From an uncultured Clostridia bacterium (GTDB lineage: Bacteria > Bacillota > Clostridia > Christensenellales > Aristaeellaceae): a DNA stretch of 48,080 nt. The position numbers and the translations under genes were made by a program. Shown one piece after another: positions 16,070 through 25,258 of the stretch. The notes beneath the pieces were generated by a model. The model ran no database searches. It saw nothing but the letters and a program-made list of their open reading frames with translations, and had not been told where the DNA came from. The stretch spans positions 1 through 48,080 of the forward strand of contig CAMENN010000009.1 of NCBI GenBank assembly GCA_945928315.1. The letters are read 5' to 3'. Every line of letters starts with the position of its first letter. Position 1 is the first letter of the stretch.

Positions 16070-17566
16070 TTACTTGGCAGCCTGTTCCTCCTGGTAAGCG
16101 GCGGTCGCCTCGGCTTCCACCTCAAGGCCGCCCTCCTCATCCCAGCGGGCCACGAATTCCTGATACTCCGCCTCGACGTCGCCGTTGGTGACGATCAGCT
16201 GGGCGAAGCACTCCTTGACGATGTCCTTGAGCGTCGCGCCGTACTCGACGTCGGCCTCAACCACCTGGGCGATGTAAGGCCATTCGGTCGCGCACGCCCA
16301 CTCGGCCGCCTGGGAGTCCTGCGTGGTCTTGTTCATCAGGCGGGTCTCGGCGTTCTCCTTGGTGTATCCGCCGGAGCTGTTGTAGGCGAAGGCGCCGTCC
16401 GCACGGTGCACGACGTCGTCCGTGTAGATGCCCAGGCGCTGGAACTTGCCGTTCTCCTTGTCGGTCCACTCGTAGTGAACGCCCTCAACGCCCATGTAGG
16501 TCAGGTCCTGGCCTTCCTCGGTGTAGTAGATGTAGTTGATCAGCTTGACCGCCAGCTCGGGCCACTTGCAGCTGGCCTTGATGACGGCGCTGGCCTTCTT
16601 GTAATCCGGATAGGCCTTCGGCGCGCCCGCGCCGTTGAGGTAGGCAAAGCCGAACAGCTCGCTCGGGTCAGCCGGCACTTCGAAGGTGTAGCGGCCCGGA
16701 TACCAGTTGTTGGTGGTGCCCACGGACTGGAAGCCCATGATGCCGGTCTGGCCCTGCCAGAGGCGCTCGAACATCTGCATGTTGGTCAGGGTGACGAAGT
16801 CCGGGTCCATGACGCCGTCCTTGTAGAGCTTGCGCAGGTACTCGATGGCCTCCAGGAAGCGCGGATGCTTGATGAAGGTGGTCACGGTGCCGTCCTCGAG
16901 CAGGACCTTGCCGTCCCAGTCGCGCACGCCGATGCCGAACGCGGCGAGGATGTGCTGGAAGCTGGAGGTGTCGGCCATGCTCGGCGCCAGGCCGATGGTG
17001 TCCTTCACGCCGTTGCCGTCCGGATCGTTGTAGGTGAACGCGTAGAGCACGTCATAGAAGCTGTCGAGGTCGGTCGGCATCTCCATGCCCACGTTCGCCA
17101 GCCAGTCCTTGCGGATGGTGAGATTCTTGAGGTAGGTGCCCGCCTCGGAGACGAGCGCGTAGACATGGCCGTCCTCGTTGGCCACCGGCATGTCGAGCTT
17201 GTCGCCGCAGTAGGCCAGGATGTCCGGGCCGTACTCCTCGAGCAGCGGCGCCATGTCGAGCAGGCGGCCCGCGTCGCGCAGCTCAAGCAGCGTGTTGGTG
17301 TCGAGCACGCCGTAGATGTCCGGCTCGGTGCCGGAGGCGATCATCGTGTTGAGCTTGGAGCTGTAGTCCGTCTTGGAGACCATCGTGACACGGATCTCGG
17401 CGCCGATGCGGTTGCCGAGCTCGGTGAGCACGCTGTTGACCTCGGAGGGGTTGTTGTCGCCCGAAATGAGCATCGTCAGCACGGGCTTTTCATCCGCCAT
17501 CGCCGGCAGAGCAAAGACCGCGAGCACCAGCACGAGGGCGAGCAGCAGGGACAGAGTCTTTTTCAT
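16070..17566 (-). CDS. Extracellular solute-binding protein, LplA/LipO type
   Basis: 498 aa. Start ATG 17566 behind AAGGAGG. Signal peptide MKKTLSLLLALVLVLAVFAL ending PAMA, then DEKPVLTMLISGDNN. A calcium-loop-like motif DPDGNGVKDTIG (181-192) and IRKDWLANVGMEMPTDLDSF are hallmarks of the LplA group that works with LplB/LplC permeases. It captures an oligosaccharide for import. Unusually the gene lies after its permeases rather than before. Like the other two binding proteins here it has no lipobox cysteine. Confidence 0.93.
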   Translation of the reverse strand: MKKTLSLLLALVLVLAVFALPAMADEKPVLTMLISGDNNPSEVNSVLTELGNRIGAEIRVTMVSKTDYSSKLNTMIASGTEPDIYGVLDTNTLLELRDAGRLLDMAPLLEEYGPDILAYCGDKLDMPVANEDGHVYALVSEAGTYLKNLTIRKDWLANVGMEMPTDLDSFYDVLYAFTYNDPDGNGVKDTIGLAPSMADTSSFQHILAAFGIGVRDWDGKVLLEDGTVTTFIKHPRFLEAIEYLRKLYKDGVMDPDFVTLTNMQMFERLWQGQTGIMGFQSVGTTNNWYPGRYTFEVPADPSELFGFAYLNGAGAPKAYPDYKKASAVIKASCKWPELAVKLINYIYYTEEGQDLTYMGVEGVHYEWTDKENGKFQRLGIYTDDVVHRADGAFAYNSSGGYTKENAETRLMNKTTQDSQAAEWACATEWPYIAQVVEADVEYGATLKDIVKECFAQLIVTNGDVEAEYQEFVARWDEEGGLEVEAEATAAYQEEQAAK

Positions 17567-17604
17567 GGTTGTGCCTCCTTTTCGATTGGGATGGTCGGTC
17601 TATG

Positions 17605-18519
17605 TTATCCCTTCACAGCGCCCACCGTGATGCCCTTGGTGTAGAAGCGCTGCAAATAGGGATACACCAGAATGATGGGGATGACCGAGACGGCGACGAC
17701 CGTCATCTTGACCGTCTCCTCGGTCAGCACGCTCGCGGCCTCGCCCAGAGAGGACAGGTCCGAGGACGCGGAGAGCGCATTCGCCGCCGCGCTGTTGAGC
17801 ACCGTGCGCAGGTACAGCGGGAGCACCTGCAGTCCTGTGGAGTTGGTGTAGAGCAGGCAGTTCATGTAGTTGTTCCAGTAGTGGACGCCGTAGAACATGG
17901 CGATGGCCGCCAGGGACGGCGTGCACAGCGGCAGGATGATGCGCACGAGGATGATGAAGTCGTTCGCGCCGTCGATACGCGCGCTCTCCTCCAGCGAATC
18001 CGGAACGCCCTGCATGAAGTTGCGCAGGATGAACATGTTGTAGGCGCTCATGCAGGTGGGCAGGATCATCGACCAGAACGTATCCAGCAGCCCCAGCCGG
18101 GCGACCTGCAGGTAGAGCGGGATCATGCCGCCGGAAAAGAGCATCGTGAAGAAGACGACCATGCTCAGGAAATTGCGCCCGTGCAGACGCTTGCGCGAGA
18201 GCGGATAGGCGGTGATGGCGGAGAGCCCCACGCTCATGACGGTGCCCACAAACGTGACCAGGATGGAGTTGCGGTAGGCGATCCAGATCTGCGAGGTCTG
18301 GAAGACCATCTTGTAGCTCTTGAGGCTGAAGCCGCGCGGCCAGAAGAAGAAGCCGCCGGACATGGAGAGCTTGGAATCGGAGATGGAGTACATGACCACG
18401 TGCCAGACGGGGTAGATCGTGGAGAAGGCAAACAGCCCCAGCACGAGCATGATGATGGCGTAGCCGATCTGCTCGCCGCGCGTCCGGGCGATGTGGCCGG
18501 ACTTTTTCCTTTTCTTCAT
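17605..18519 (-). CDS. Sugar ABC transporter permease, LplC/YtcP type
   Basis: 304 aa. An N-terminal basic stretch MKKRKKSG precedes the first membrane segment (about 18-40). LSMSGGFFFWPRGFSLKSY, SRKRLHGRNF, LFSGGMIPLYL and the loop LEESARIDGAND identify the LplC group; it ends FYTKGITVGAVKG. It forms the membrane channel with the LplB-type subunit, encoded 16 nt upstream. The binding protein follows 38 nt downstream. Confidence 0.93.
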   Translation of the reverse strand: MKKRKKSGHIARTRGEQIGYAIIMLVLGLFAFSTIYPVWHVVMYSISDSKLSMSGGFFFWPRGFSLKSYKMVFQTSQIWIAYRNSILVTFVGTVMSVGLSAITAYPLSRKRLHGRNFLSMVVFFTMLFSGGMIPLYLQVARLGLLDTFWSMILPTCMSAYNMFILRNFMQGVPDSLEESARIDGANDFIILVRIILPLCTPSLAAIAMFYGVHYWNNYMNCLLYTNSTGLQVLPLYLRTVLNSAAANALSASSDLSSLGEAASVLTEETVKMTVVAVSVIPIILVYPYLQRFYTKGITVGAVKG

Positions 18520-18535
18520 GCTGCTTCCTCCCCTC

Positions 18536-19483
18536 TCACATGATGCCGCTGTCGGGATCGACCTTCTTGGCCAGGTAGTTGGTGGTCAGCACCAGCACCA
18601 GACCGATGGCGGACTTGAACAGGCCCGCGGCCGTCGCCTCGGAGAACTTCGCCTGCTCGATGCCGATCTTGAAGACGTAGGTGTCGATGATGTCAATCTT
18701 GGAGACGACCAGCGAGTTGGACAGCGCGTAGATCTGGTCGAAGCCCGCGTTCATGACGCTGCCCACGCGGAAGATGAACAGCACGATGATGGTCGGCAGC
18801 AGCGTGGGGAGCGTGATGTGCACCATCTGCTGCCACTTGCCCGCGCCGTCGATCATCGCGGCCTCGTAGAGCTGCTGGTCGATGCCGGTGATGGCCGCCA
18901 GATAGACGATGGTGCCCATGCCGCTGGCCTGCCACACATAGGAGCCGATGACCACGGTGCGGATGCAGTCCTTGTCCTGCAGGACGTTGGTGATCACGGC
19001 GTTGGGATTGAGCGCGCGGATGAGGCCCGGAATCGCGCCGGAGGTCACGGAGAACATGGCGAAGAGCAGGCCGCTGATGATAAACCAGGAGATGAAGTTC
19101 GGCAGGATGATCGCCGTCTGGATGAACTTCTTGACCCTCGGGCGGCGGATCTCGTTGATCATCAGCGAGAGGATGATGGGCACCGGGAAGCCGCACAGCA
19201 GCTTGAACAGTGAAATGATGATGTTGTTCCTGAACGCCCGCTGGAACGCCACGCGGGAAAAGAGCTTTTCAAAGATCTCCAGGCCGCGCCACGCGCCGGG
19301 GCCGGTCACCGCGCTGTAATCGCGGAAGGCGTTGGCCACGCCCAGCATCGGGATGTAGTGGAAGAGCACGACGTACACCATGCCGGGAACGAGCAGCAGA
19401 TAGAGAATCCAGTCCGCGCGTATATCCCGCCACATCCGCCGGTATCGTTTGAGTCTGTTCGGGGCTATCTTGGTTTGGGTCAT
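18536..19483 (-). CDS. Sugar ABC transporter permease, LplB type
   Basis: 315 aa, first gene of the glycan-use cluster. A cytoplasmic N-terminus (MTQTKIAPNRLKRYRRMWRD) is followed by a first membrane segment (LYLLLVPGMVYVVLFHYIPM), then GVANAFRDYSAVTGPGAWRG and the loop motif YEAAMIDGAGKWQQ. The ribosome site AAAGGA is 12 nt upstream, rather far. A consensus promoter lies at 19568-19596. The head of the truncated permease at 46407 is of the same type. Confidence 0.92.
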   Translation of the reverse strand: MTQTKIAPNRLKRYRRMWRDIRADWILYLLLVPGMVYVVLFHYIPMLGVANAFRDYSAVTGPGAWRGLEIFEKLFSRVAFQRAFRNNIIISLFKLLCGFPVPIILSLMINEIRRPRVKKFIQTAIILPNFISWFIISGLLFAMFSVTSGAIPGLIRALNPNAVITNVLQDKDCIRTVVIGSYVWQASGMGTIVYLAAITGIDQQLYEAAMIDGAGKWQQMVHITLPTLLPTIIVLFIFRVGSVMNAGFDQIYALSNSLVVSKIDIIDTYVFKIGIEQAKFSEATAAGLFKSAIGLVLVLTTNYLAKKVDPDSGIM

Positions 19484-19567
19484 GGCAGGTCACATTCCTT
19501 TCTCAACCTGTGCTGCAGATGGGAGCCTTTTGCCGGCCGTTTCCGTGACCGGTCTTTGATAAGCATT

Positions 19568-19596
19568 AGTATAAGGCCGGAGATAAAACTTGTCAA
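19568..19596 (-). promoter_or_regulatory. Promoter of the 19.5-8.6 kb glycan cluster
   Basis: Minus strand TTGACA (19591-19596), 17-bp spacer, TATACT (19568-19573). It lies in the 382-bp divergent gap 19484-19865, which also holds the RpiR promoter and an AT-rich stretch between them with short TTCA/TGAA inverted repeats (19701-19714) as a weak candidate RpiR site. Confidence 0.85.
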
Positions 19597-19799
19597 TACT
19601 TTTGCGTCAGATTAAAAAATAATTGTCTTGAAGAAAATCGGCGTTTTAATTTTTGTGCAGTATGTCCTTTCCCGTTTTTCGCCACACCGCTGCGGCAGAT
19701 TTCAATAAAATGAAGAAATATATGGATTTTTCTCGTGGCCGTATGCGCCGGACGGCCGGTTTTCGCGCCCGGATCGCGCCCTTTTGCGCAAAAATCGCG

Positions 19800-19827
19800 T
19801 TGACAACTTTTTTTCATATGCTATAAT
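19800..19827 (+). promoter_or_regulatory. Promoter of the rpiR-epimerase operon
   Basis: TTGACA (19800-19805), 16-bp spacer, TATAAT (19822-19827) with an extended -10 TGC in front. Confidence 0.85.
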
Positions 19828-19865
19828 GGCATCGGAAGGTTTTGAGAAGAAAGGCAGGGAGGACC

Positions 19866-20741
19866 ATGAATGAAAACGGCGGCTGTCTGCTTCGCATCCG
19901 CGAGGCCCTGCACGCACTGACGCCCAAGGAGCAGCACCTGGCAAACTTCCTCCTGCTCCAGCCAGAGCGCGCCGTGGACATGTCCATCGACGACCTGGCA
20001 GCCACCTGCGGCGTGAGCATCTCCACCGTCATCCGCCTGTGCAAGTCGCTGGGCTATACGGGCTACAAGGAGCTCTGCCGCAACCTGTACAGCGACCTGA
20101 CCGCGCCCGCCCAGGCGGAGAGCAGCTTTGAGGACATCCACCCCGGCGACAGCCCGGAGATCGTCATGCGCAACATCTTCATGAGCAGCATCAAGGCGAT
20201 CGAGAACACGTTCTCCATCATGGACGTCTCCGCGCTGGAGGCCGCCGTGGACAGGCTCTGCGCGGCCCGGCGCATCGACTTCTACGGTCTGGGCACGTCC
20301 GGCTTCGTCGCGCTGGACGCCTGCAACAAGTTCCAGCGCTGCAACAAGCTGGCCATCGCCCATATGGACACGCACAGCCAGCTTCTCTCCGCGCTCACGC
20401 TCACGCCGGAGGATGTCGCCGTGCTCATCTCCTATTCCGGCGACACCACGGACATGCTGAGCCTCGCCCGGCAGATCCGCGGGCAGGGCACGCCGATCAT
20501 CTCGCTGACGCGCTACGGCAAGAACCCGCTCTCCGAGATGGCCGACATCCGCCTCTACAGCTCCTCCACCGAGACGCTGCTGCGCAGCGGTGCGATGAGC
20601 TCGCGCATCGCCCAGCTCGCCGTCATCGACACGCTCTACGCGGCCATGTGCAGCCGGGCCTTTGACGAGATCAAGCCCCATCTGGAAAAGTCGCGCATGG
20701 TCACCATGCGCCTGCATCAAAGCGGGGAGAAGGAAAAATGA
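19866..20741 (+). CDS. RpiR-family transcriptional regulator (HTH + SIS)
   Basis: 291 aa. Start ATG 19866 after AGGGAGG; the frame is open from a TTG at 19842 but that lacks a ribosome site. The N-terminal HTH_6 domain (about 1-77) contains LTPKEQHLANFLL and IDDLAATCGVSISTVIRLCK. The C-terminal SIS domain has IDFYGLGTSGFVALDACNK and VLISYSGDTTDML, which bind a phosphosugar. It is divergent from the LplBC cluster and overlaps the epimerase gene, so it probably senses a sugar phosphate of this glycan pathway. Confidence 0.92.
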   Translation: MNENGGCLLRIREALHALTPKEQHLANFLLLQPERAVDMSIDDLAATCGVSISTVIRLCKSLGYTGYKELCRNLYSDLTAPAQAESSFEDIHPGDSPEIVMRNIFMSSIKAIENTFSIMDVSALEAAVDRLCAARRIDFYGLGTSGFVALDACNKFQRCNKLAIAHMDTHSQLLSALTLTPEDVAVLISYSGDTTDMLSLARQIRGQGTPIISLTRYGKNPLSEMADIRLYSSSTETLLRSGAMSSRIAQLAVIDTLYAAMCSRAFDEIKPHLEKSRMVTMRLHQSGEKEK

Positions 20742-21676
20742 ACATCCAACGCGAAGCCTGGCAGGGCGAGCCCGCCCTGCTGCTCACCGGCGGCGGCTAC
20801 AGCGCGCGCATCCTGCCGCGCTTCGGCGCGAACTGCGTCAGCCTGCGCCATGAATCCGGCGCCGTGCTGCTGCGCGAGCCGAAGAACCCCCAAACGCTCG
20901 CCGCCGCGCCCAACGTCTACGGCCTGCCGCTGCTCTTTCCGCCCAACCGCATCCGCGACGGGCACTTCTCCTTCGGCGGCCGCAGCTATGACTTCCCGAT
21001 CAACGAGCCGTCGCGTCATCACCACCTCCACGGCCTGCTGAGCACGACGCCATTCGTTCACGGAGGCGGCGCCGCGTTCATCTTCCGTGCCGACGCGCAG
21101 CATCCGTACCTGACCTTTCCGCACGCATTCACCGTGACGCGCGCGTTCACGCTGGACGAGGGCGGCCTCGTGCAGACGCTGACCGTGCGCAACGACAGCG
21201 CGCTGCCGATGCCGCTGGGCACGGGCTTCCACGCCGCGTGGAGCGTCCCGCTCTTTCCCGGGCAGAGCCCGCTCGACTGCCGCCTGCACATCCCCGTGCG
21301 CCGCCACTGGCTGCACGACCCGCAGACGATCATCCCCACCGGCGAGACCGTGACGGACTCCCCGCTGCTGCGCGCGCTGCGCGAGGGCACGCTCGTGCCG
21401 GAGCGCGAGGCGCTCTCCTGCCTGCTGGAGCTTGACGACGGCCCCGTCCGCCTGATCACCCCGCGCGGCGACCTCGTCTGTACGCGGGAGGCGGGCTATC
21501 CGTTCCTGATGCTCTGGAACGGCGGCGGCGGACAGGGCTTCGTCTGCCCGGAGCCGCAGAGCTGGCTGGTGGACGCCCCCAACCTGCCCCTGCCACAGGA
21601 GATCAGCGGCTTCACCGCGCTCGCCCCCGGACAGAGCGCGACCACGAGACTGCGCTACGCGCTGGAGCTGAAGTAA
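20738..21676 (+). CDS. Aldose 1-epimerase (galactose mutarotase-like)
   Basis: 312 aa, overlapping rpiR by 4 nt (ATGA). Family features are GLPLLFPPNRIRDGHFSFGG, HHHLHGLL (histidine of the active site), GTGFHAAWSVPL and the C-terminal glutamate in CPEPQSWLVDAPN. It interconverts alpha and beta anomers of a cytoplasmic aldose. Coupling with the RpiR gene suggests it serves the sugar released by the divergent hydrolase cluster. Confidence 0.88.
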   Translation: MNIQREAWQGEPALLLTGGGYSARILPRFGANCVSLRHESGAVLLREPKNPQTLAAAPNVYGLPLLFPPNRIRDGHFSFGGRSYDFPINEPSRHHHLHGLLSTTPFVHGGGAAFIFRADAQHPYLTFPHAFTVTRAFTLDEGGLVQTLTVRNDSALPMPLGTGFHAAWSVPLFPGQSPLDCRLHIPVRRHWLHDPQTIIPTGETVTDSPLLRALREGTLVPEREALSCLLELDDGPVRLITPRGDLVCTREAGYPFLMLWNGGGGQGFVCPEPQSWLVDAPNLPLPQEISGFTALAPGQSATTRLRYALELK

Positions 21677-21688
21677 AATCCCTTAAAA

Positions 21689-21814
21689 CCGCGCGAAGCG
21701 AAGAAGGGAGTCTGAGGGACAATGTCCCTCAGGCAGGTCTGGGCGGCAGCCCCGCGTCCCCATCGCGAAGCGATCCAGGAAAAAAGCAGTCAGGGAGCGA
21801 AGCGATCCCTGACG
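21689..21814 (+). repeat. 3'-flanking modular hairpin repeat, copy 5 (plus orientation)
   Basis: CGCGCGAAGCGAAGAAGGG, CTGAGGGACAATGTCCCTCAG, CGCCCAGACC complement, ATCGCGAAGCGAT and GTCAGGGA...TCCCTGAC. It begins 13 nt after the epimerase stop and is inverted relative to copies 1-4, matching the plus-strand gene. The rest of the 408-bp gap (21815-22084) is AT-richer and holds the response-regulator promoter; no gene is seen. Confidence 0.75.
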
Positions 21815-21988
21815 TTGAATCTCCTGTTAGCCCGTTCCGATCCGGGAATCCGCTTCGGACAGCCCTGCTTTATGCCCGCCCCACCCGGGGCGGGCTTTTC
21901 CTGTATCCCCGCCATTTTTCAGATACCCTGCATGCAAATAAGAAGAATTTCATGGATAAAATGCGAAATTTCAGATATACAAACCCTG

Positions 21989-22017
21989 TTGGCAGCGCGC
22001 GCCAAATTTGATATAAT
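21989..22017 (+). promoter_or_regulatory. Promoter of the response regulator gene
   Basis: TTGGCA (21989-21994), 17-bp spacer, TATAAT (22012-22017). The predicted leader is about 60 nt. Confidence 0.8.
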
Positions 22018-22084
22018 GGACAAAGGATTTATCAGGGTGATTTGTGCCCTTTTTCGCCCGCCGGACAGGAAAGGAATGAGCTGC

Positions 22085-23626
22085 ATGCAGGCCAAGGTGG
22101 TCATCATCGACGACAACCCCATCACCGTGCGTTCCCTCACGCAGACGATCGACTGGGCCTCCCGCGGCTGCACAATCGCGGGCACCGCCCTCGATGGGGA
22201 GAGCGGCAAGGCGCTCGTGCTGCGCGTGCGCCCGGACATCCTGCTGCTGGACATCCGCATGCCCCAGCTGGACGGTCTTCAAATGCTCGAGGACGTGCGC
22301 GCCGCCGTGCCCGACTGCAAGGTCATCATCATCACCGGCTACGATCAGTTCCAGTACGCCAGCCGGGCCATCAAGCTCTCCGTGTTCGACTACATCCTCA
22401 AGCCCATCCGCAACGCCGAGGTCGAGGAGGTCGTCGACCGCGCGCTGGAGGCCACCAAGAACCGCCGCGAGCAGGACATCGCCGTGCACCGCGCTCAGCA
22501 GCTCGCCGCGCAGGCACAGCTGCTCTCGCTGATGATGAACGAGTCGCGCTCCGGGCAGAACGTCCACCAGATGCTCCACGACTCCGGGCTGTATTCGGAG
22601 AGCTACGCCATGCTCTGCGTCGCCCCGTCCGGCGACGCGCAGCTGCCGCCCGCCGCGCTCACGGAGCTGGATACCGCGCTGGAGGCTGCGGGCCTGTGCG
22701 CCGTGACGGCGCTGCTCTACGACGCGCTGCTCATCTATATCATGTTCGGCGACGGCGAGCCGGACTGGCAGGGCGTCGTGCGGCAGGTGGAGACGGTGCT
22801 GCGCAGCACGGCGGGCGTGCCGCTGCGCCTGGGCGTCAGCGAGCGCATGTTCTCCCACCACAGCATCCGCCAGGCGTATCACCAGGCGCGGCAGGTGCTC
22901 TGGGAGCAGACGCTCTCCGGTGAGGAGACGGCTGCGTTCTATCAGGACGGGGACGGCGGACAGCGCGACGGCGCGTTCGTGCAGCTGCACCGGAGCGTCG
23001 AGGCGCTGGCCGAGCACGCCGACCTGAACGACGCCTCCATCGACGAGGCCGCCGCGACGCTGTGCGGGCTGGCCGGCCGGCAGTACAGCAACCTGCGCGC
23101 GCTGCTCTCGCTCTACGCGATCATGCTGTGCAAGAAGTTCCCCAGCAGCAACACGCACGAGATCGACCGCGAGATCGGCTCCGGCCTGTTCGCCAGCAGC
23201 GAGGAGGAGGTCCGCGCCTGCCTGCGCCGCCTGTGCGACGCCATCCGCCGCGGGCGGCAGGAGAAGCCCGATTCCTCCGGCAGCCTGATGACCCGCAGCG
23301 TGCTCGAGTACATCCGCCTGCACGCCGCCGAGCCGCTGCGCCTGAGCGACGTCGCCGCGCTGTTCCACATCAACACCAACTACCTCTCCCTGCTCATCAA
23401 GCGGGAGACGGGCATCACCTTCCATGAGCATGTGCTGCGCGCGAAGATGGACATCGCGCACACGCTGCTGGCCGACCCGCGCGTGCGCGTCTCCGAGGTC
23501 GCCAGCGCCGTGGGCTACAGCAACTACATTTCCTTTTACAATACGTTCAAGCGGCTGGAGCACATGACCCCCACGGAGTACCGCAACAGCGTCGTTCCCG
23601 GCGCCGCCCAGAGCGAGCCGCTCTGA
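22085..23626 (+). CDS. YesN-type response regulator (REC + AraC HTH)
   Basis: 513 aa. Start ATG 22085 has AAAGGA 9 nt upstream; the ATG at 22076 is too close to that site. Receiver domain: DD at 9-10, phosphoacceptor D56 (ILLLDIRMPQLDG), lysine in DYILKPI. A variable middle region follows. The C-terminal AraC domain (about 404-500) contains LSDVAALFHINTNYLSLLIK and VSEVASAVGYSNYISFYNTF. Family members activate the neighbouring sugar ABC operon when phosphorylated by the YesM-type kinase; that kinase is encoded at 27127. The target is probably the binding-protein promoter region at 23677-23734. Confidence 0.93.
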   Translation: MQAKVVIIDDNPITVRSLTQTIDWASRGCTIAGTALDGESGKALVLRVRPDILLLDIRMPQLDGLQMLEDVRAAVPDCKVIIITGYDQFQYASRAIKLSVFDYILKPIRNAEVEEVVDRALEATKNRREQDIAVHRAQQLAAQAQLLSLMMNESRSGQNVHQMLHDSGLYSESYAMLCVAPSGDAQLPPAALTELDTALEAAGLCAVTALLYDALLIYIMFGDGEPDWQGVVRQVETVLRSTAGVPLRLGVSERMFSHHSIRQAYHQARQVLWEQTLSGEETAAFYQDGDGGQRDGAFVQLHRSVEALAEHADLNDASIDEAAATLCGLAGRQYSNLRALLSLYAIMLCKKFPSSNTHEIDREIGSGLFASSEEEVRACLRRLCDAIRRGRQEKPDSSGSLMTRSVLEYIRLHAAEPLRLSDVAALFHINTNYLSLLIKRETGITFHEHVLRAKMDIAHTLLADPRVRVSEVASAVGYSNYISFYNTFKRLEHMTPTEYRNSVVPGAAQSEPL

Positions 23627-23676
23627 CGCACACATTCTCCTCCCCGAACCGGACAGGAAAGAAAAAAGAAAGAGAA

Positions 23677-23694
23677 TTGGAATATAATTTCCAA
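23677..23694. promoter_or_regulatory. Inverted repeat, candidate response-regulator site
   Basis: TTGGAA-TATAAT-TTCCAA, perfect 6-6-6 inverted repeat, 35 nt upstream of a weak extended -10 box. This is a fitting position for an activator site. Confidence 0.55.
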
Positions 23695-23725
23695 ATTTCA
23701 GTATATTTTCTTTTGACAGGTTGCA

Positions 23726-23734
23726 TGGCATAAT
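23726..23734 (+). promoter_or_regulatory. Weak extended -10 promoter of the ABC operon
   Basis: TGG-CATAAT without a -35 hexamer at normal spacing (a TTGACA at 23713 is only 10 nt away). This is consistent with an activator-dependent promoter but uncertain. Confidence 0.4.
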
Positions 23735-23849
23735 GAGTCTGTGATTGGAAGATATGCTAAAGAACGCATATACAATTCTGATCGCCCTGCACATCCGGTT
23801 CCAAGGCGGAGAGATAACCGCCTGAGTATAGAACAAGGAGGAAAATATC

Positions 23850-25154
23850 ATGAAGAAACTGCTTTCTCTGGTCCTGGCGCTGGCGCTCGTGCTGAGCTTC
23901 ACCGCCTTCGCGGCGGCTGACGAGCCCGCGAAGATCACCGTGTTCCACTACATGGTCGAGGGCAACAAGCAGGCCGGCCTCGAGGCGGTCGAGGAGGCCT
24001 TCAAGGCCGCCAACCCGGACCTGAACGTCGAGTTCGAGAACATCGCCTATTCCCAGGGCACCGACTACTGGCCGCAGCTGGAGACCGCGATCGCTGCGGG
24101 CGACAACCCCGAAATCATCATGGGCAACCCGGGCCTGTACTCCTCGCTGATCGAGGAAGGCTTCATCAAGGACCTGTCCGACAATGAGGTCATCAAGGCG
24201 CTGGGCCTGACCTCCGGCGACATGGGCGACGTGTCCTACCAGGGCAAGTGGTACGCCTACCCGGTGGACTTCAAGTCCTGGGGCGTGTTCTACAACACGA
24301 AGATCTTCGCCGAGCAGGGCATCGAGCTGCCGAAGACCCACACCGAGCTGCTGGCCGTCTGCCAGAAGCTGCAGGATGCCGGCATCGCCCCCTGGGCGCA
24401 GTGGTATGCGGACGGCGCGTCCGTGGACATCGAGATGCGCCCGATCGTCTGGACCAAGGCGCTGCAAAACGGCGACAACGACATGTTTGAAAAGCTCATG
24501 AGCGGCGAGAAGAAGGTCACGGATTATCCGTACTTCGAGGAAGGCCTGCGCGTGTGGGGCGAGCGCATGACCGGCTGGGCCCGCTCTGACGCCACCTCCA
24601 ACAAGCAGACCGACGCCAACGAGGTGTTCATCTCCGGCCAGGCCGCGATGCTCTATCAGGGCACCTGGGACATCGGCTCCATCGAGAACGCCATCGCCGG
24701 CAGCGACTTCGAGTATGGCTTCTTCCTCTGCCCGACCGACGACTCCGGCAGCAATCCGGTGCTGAACGTCCAGGTCGACCAGGCGTTCATGGTCAACCAG
24801 AAGGCCGAGCAGGCCGAGCTGGCCAGCAAGTTCATGGAGTTCTGGCTCACCGACTGCATGGGCCTGTGGTCCGACAAGACCAACCAGCCCTGCATCACCG
24901 GCGCGACGACCGAGAACACCCCGGCCCTGCTGCTGAGCCTGCTTGAGACGAAGGCCTCCGGCAACACCGCCTGCTACGGCGACTTCACCGCGCCGTTCTC
25001 CTCCGCCTTCACCAGCGCGTACCGCAAGGCGCTGACCGCCTGGGCCGTGTACTGCTGCACCGGTACCGAGGCCTCCGGCGTGAGCTCCGTGGAGACCTGC
25101 CTGTCCTACATGCAGGAGCTCTTCGACGAGGAAATCGCTCAGGCCGCGCTCTAA
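23850..25154 (+). CDS. Extracellular solute-binding protein, family 1 (two-component-linked)
   Basis: 434 aa. AAGGAGG is 8 nt before the ATG. Signal peptide MKKLLSLVLALALVLSFTAF then AAADEPAKITVFHY. Family 1 features are FKAANPDLNVEFENIAYSQG, AIAAGDNPEIIMGNPGLYSS, WYAYPVDFKSWGVFYNTKIF and FISGQAAMLYQGTWDIGSIE. It binds an oligosaccharide for the permeases at 25259 and 26143. A hairpin separates it from them. No lipobox cysteine. Confidence 0.93.
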   Translation: MKKLLSLVLALALVLSFTAFAAADEPAKITVFHYMVEGNKQAGLEAVEEAFKAANPDLNVEFENIAYSQGTDYWPQLETAIAAGDNPEIIMGNPGLYSSLIEEGFIKDLSDNEVIKALGLTSGDMGDVSYQGKWYAYPVDFKSWGVFYNTKIFAEQGIELPKTHTELLAVCQKLQDAGIAPWAQWYADGASVDIEMRPIVWTKALQNGDNDMFEKLMSGEKKVTDYPYFEEGLRVWGERMTGWARSDATSNKQTDANEVFISGQAAMLYQGTWDIGSIENAIAGSDFEYGFFLCPTDDSGSNPVLNVQVDQAFMVNQKAEQAELASKFMEFWLTDCMGLWSDKTNQPCITGATTENTPALLLSLLETKASGNTACYGDFTAPFSSAFTSAYRKALTAWAVYCCTGTEASGVSSVETCLSYMQELFDEEIAQAAL

Positions 25155-25188
25155 GGCGAGCGTTCCCCGCACACACAGCTGAATCACC

Positions 25189-25226
25189 GGCACGGCTGGC
25201 TGTCCGCAGCGGCAGTCAGCCGTGCC
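25189..25226 (+). terminator. Attenuating hairpin between binding protein and permease genes
   Basis: GGCACGGCTGGCTG / CAGTCAGCCGTGCC, 14-nt arms with one G-T mismatch, followed by TTTATCC. It is the third case in the window of a hairpin directly after a binding-protein gene. Confidence 0.7.
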
Positions 25227-25258
25227 TTTATCCTCCGGCATGATTGGAGTGTCAAGCC

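Noticed and set aside
23713-23734. TTGACA plus CATAAT as a normal promoter for the binding-protein gene.
   Set aside because: The spacer is only 10 bp; only the extended -10 box is retained as a weak candidate.
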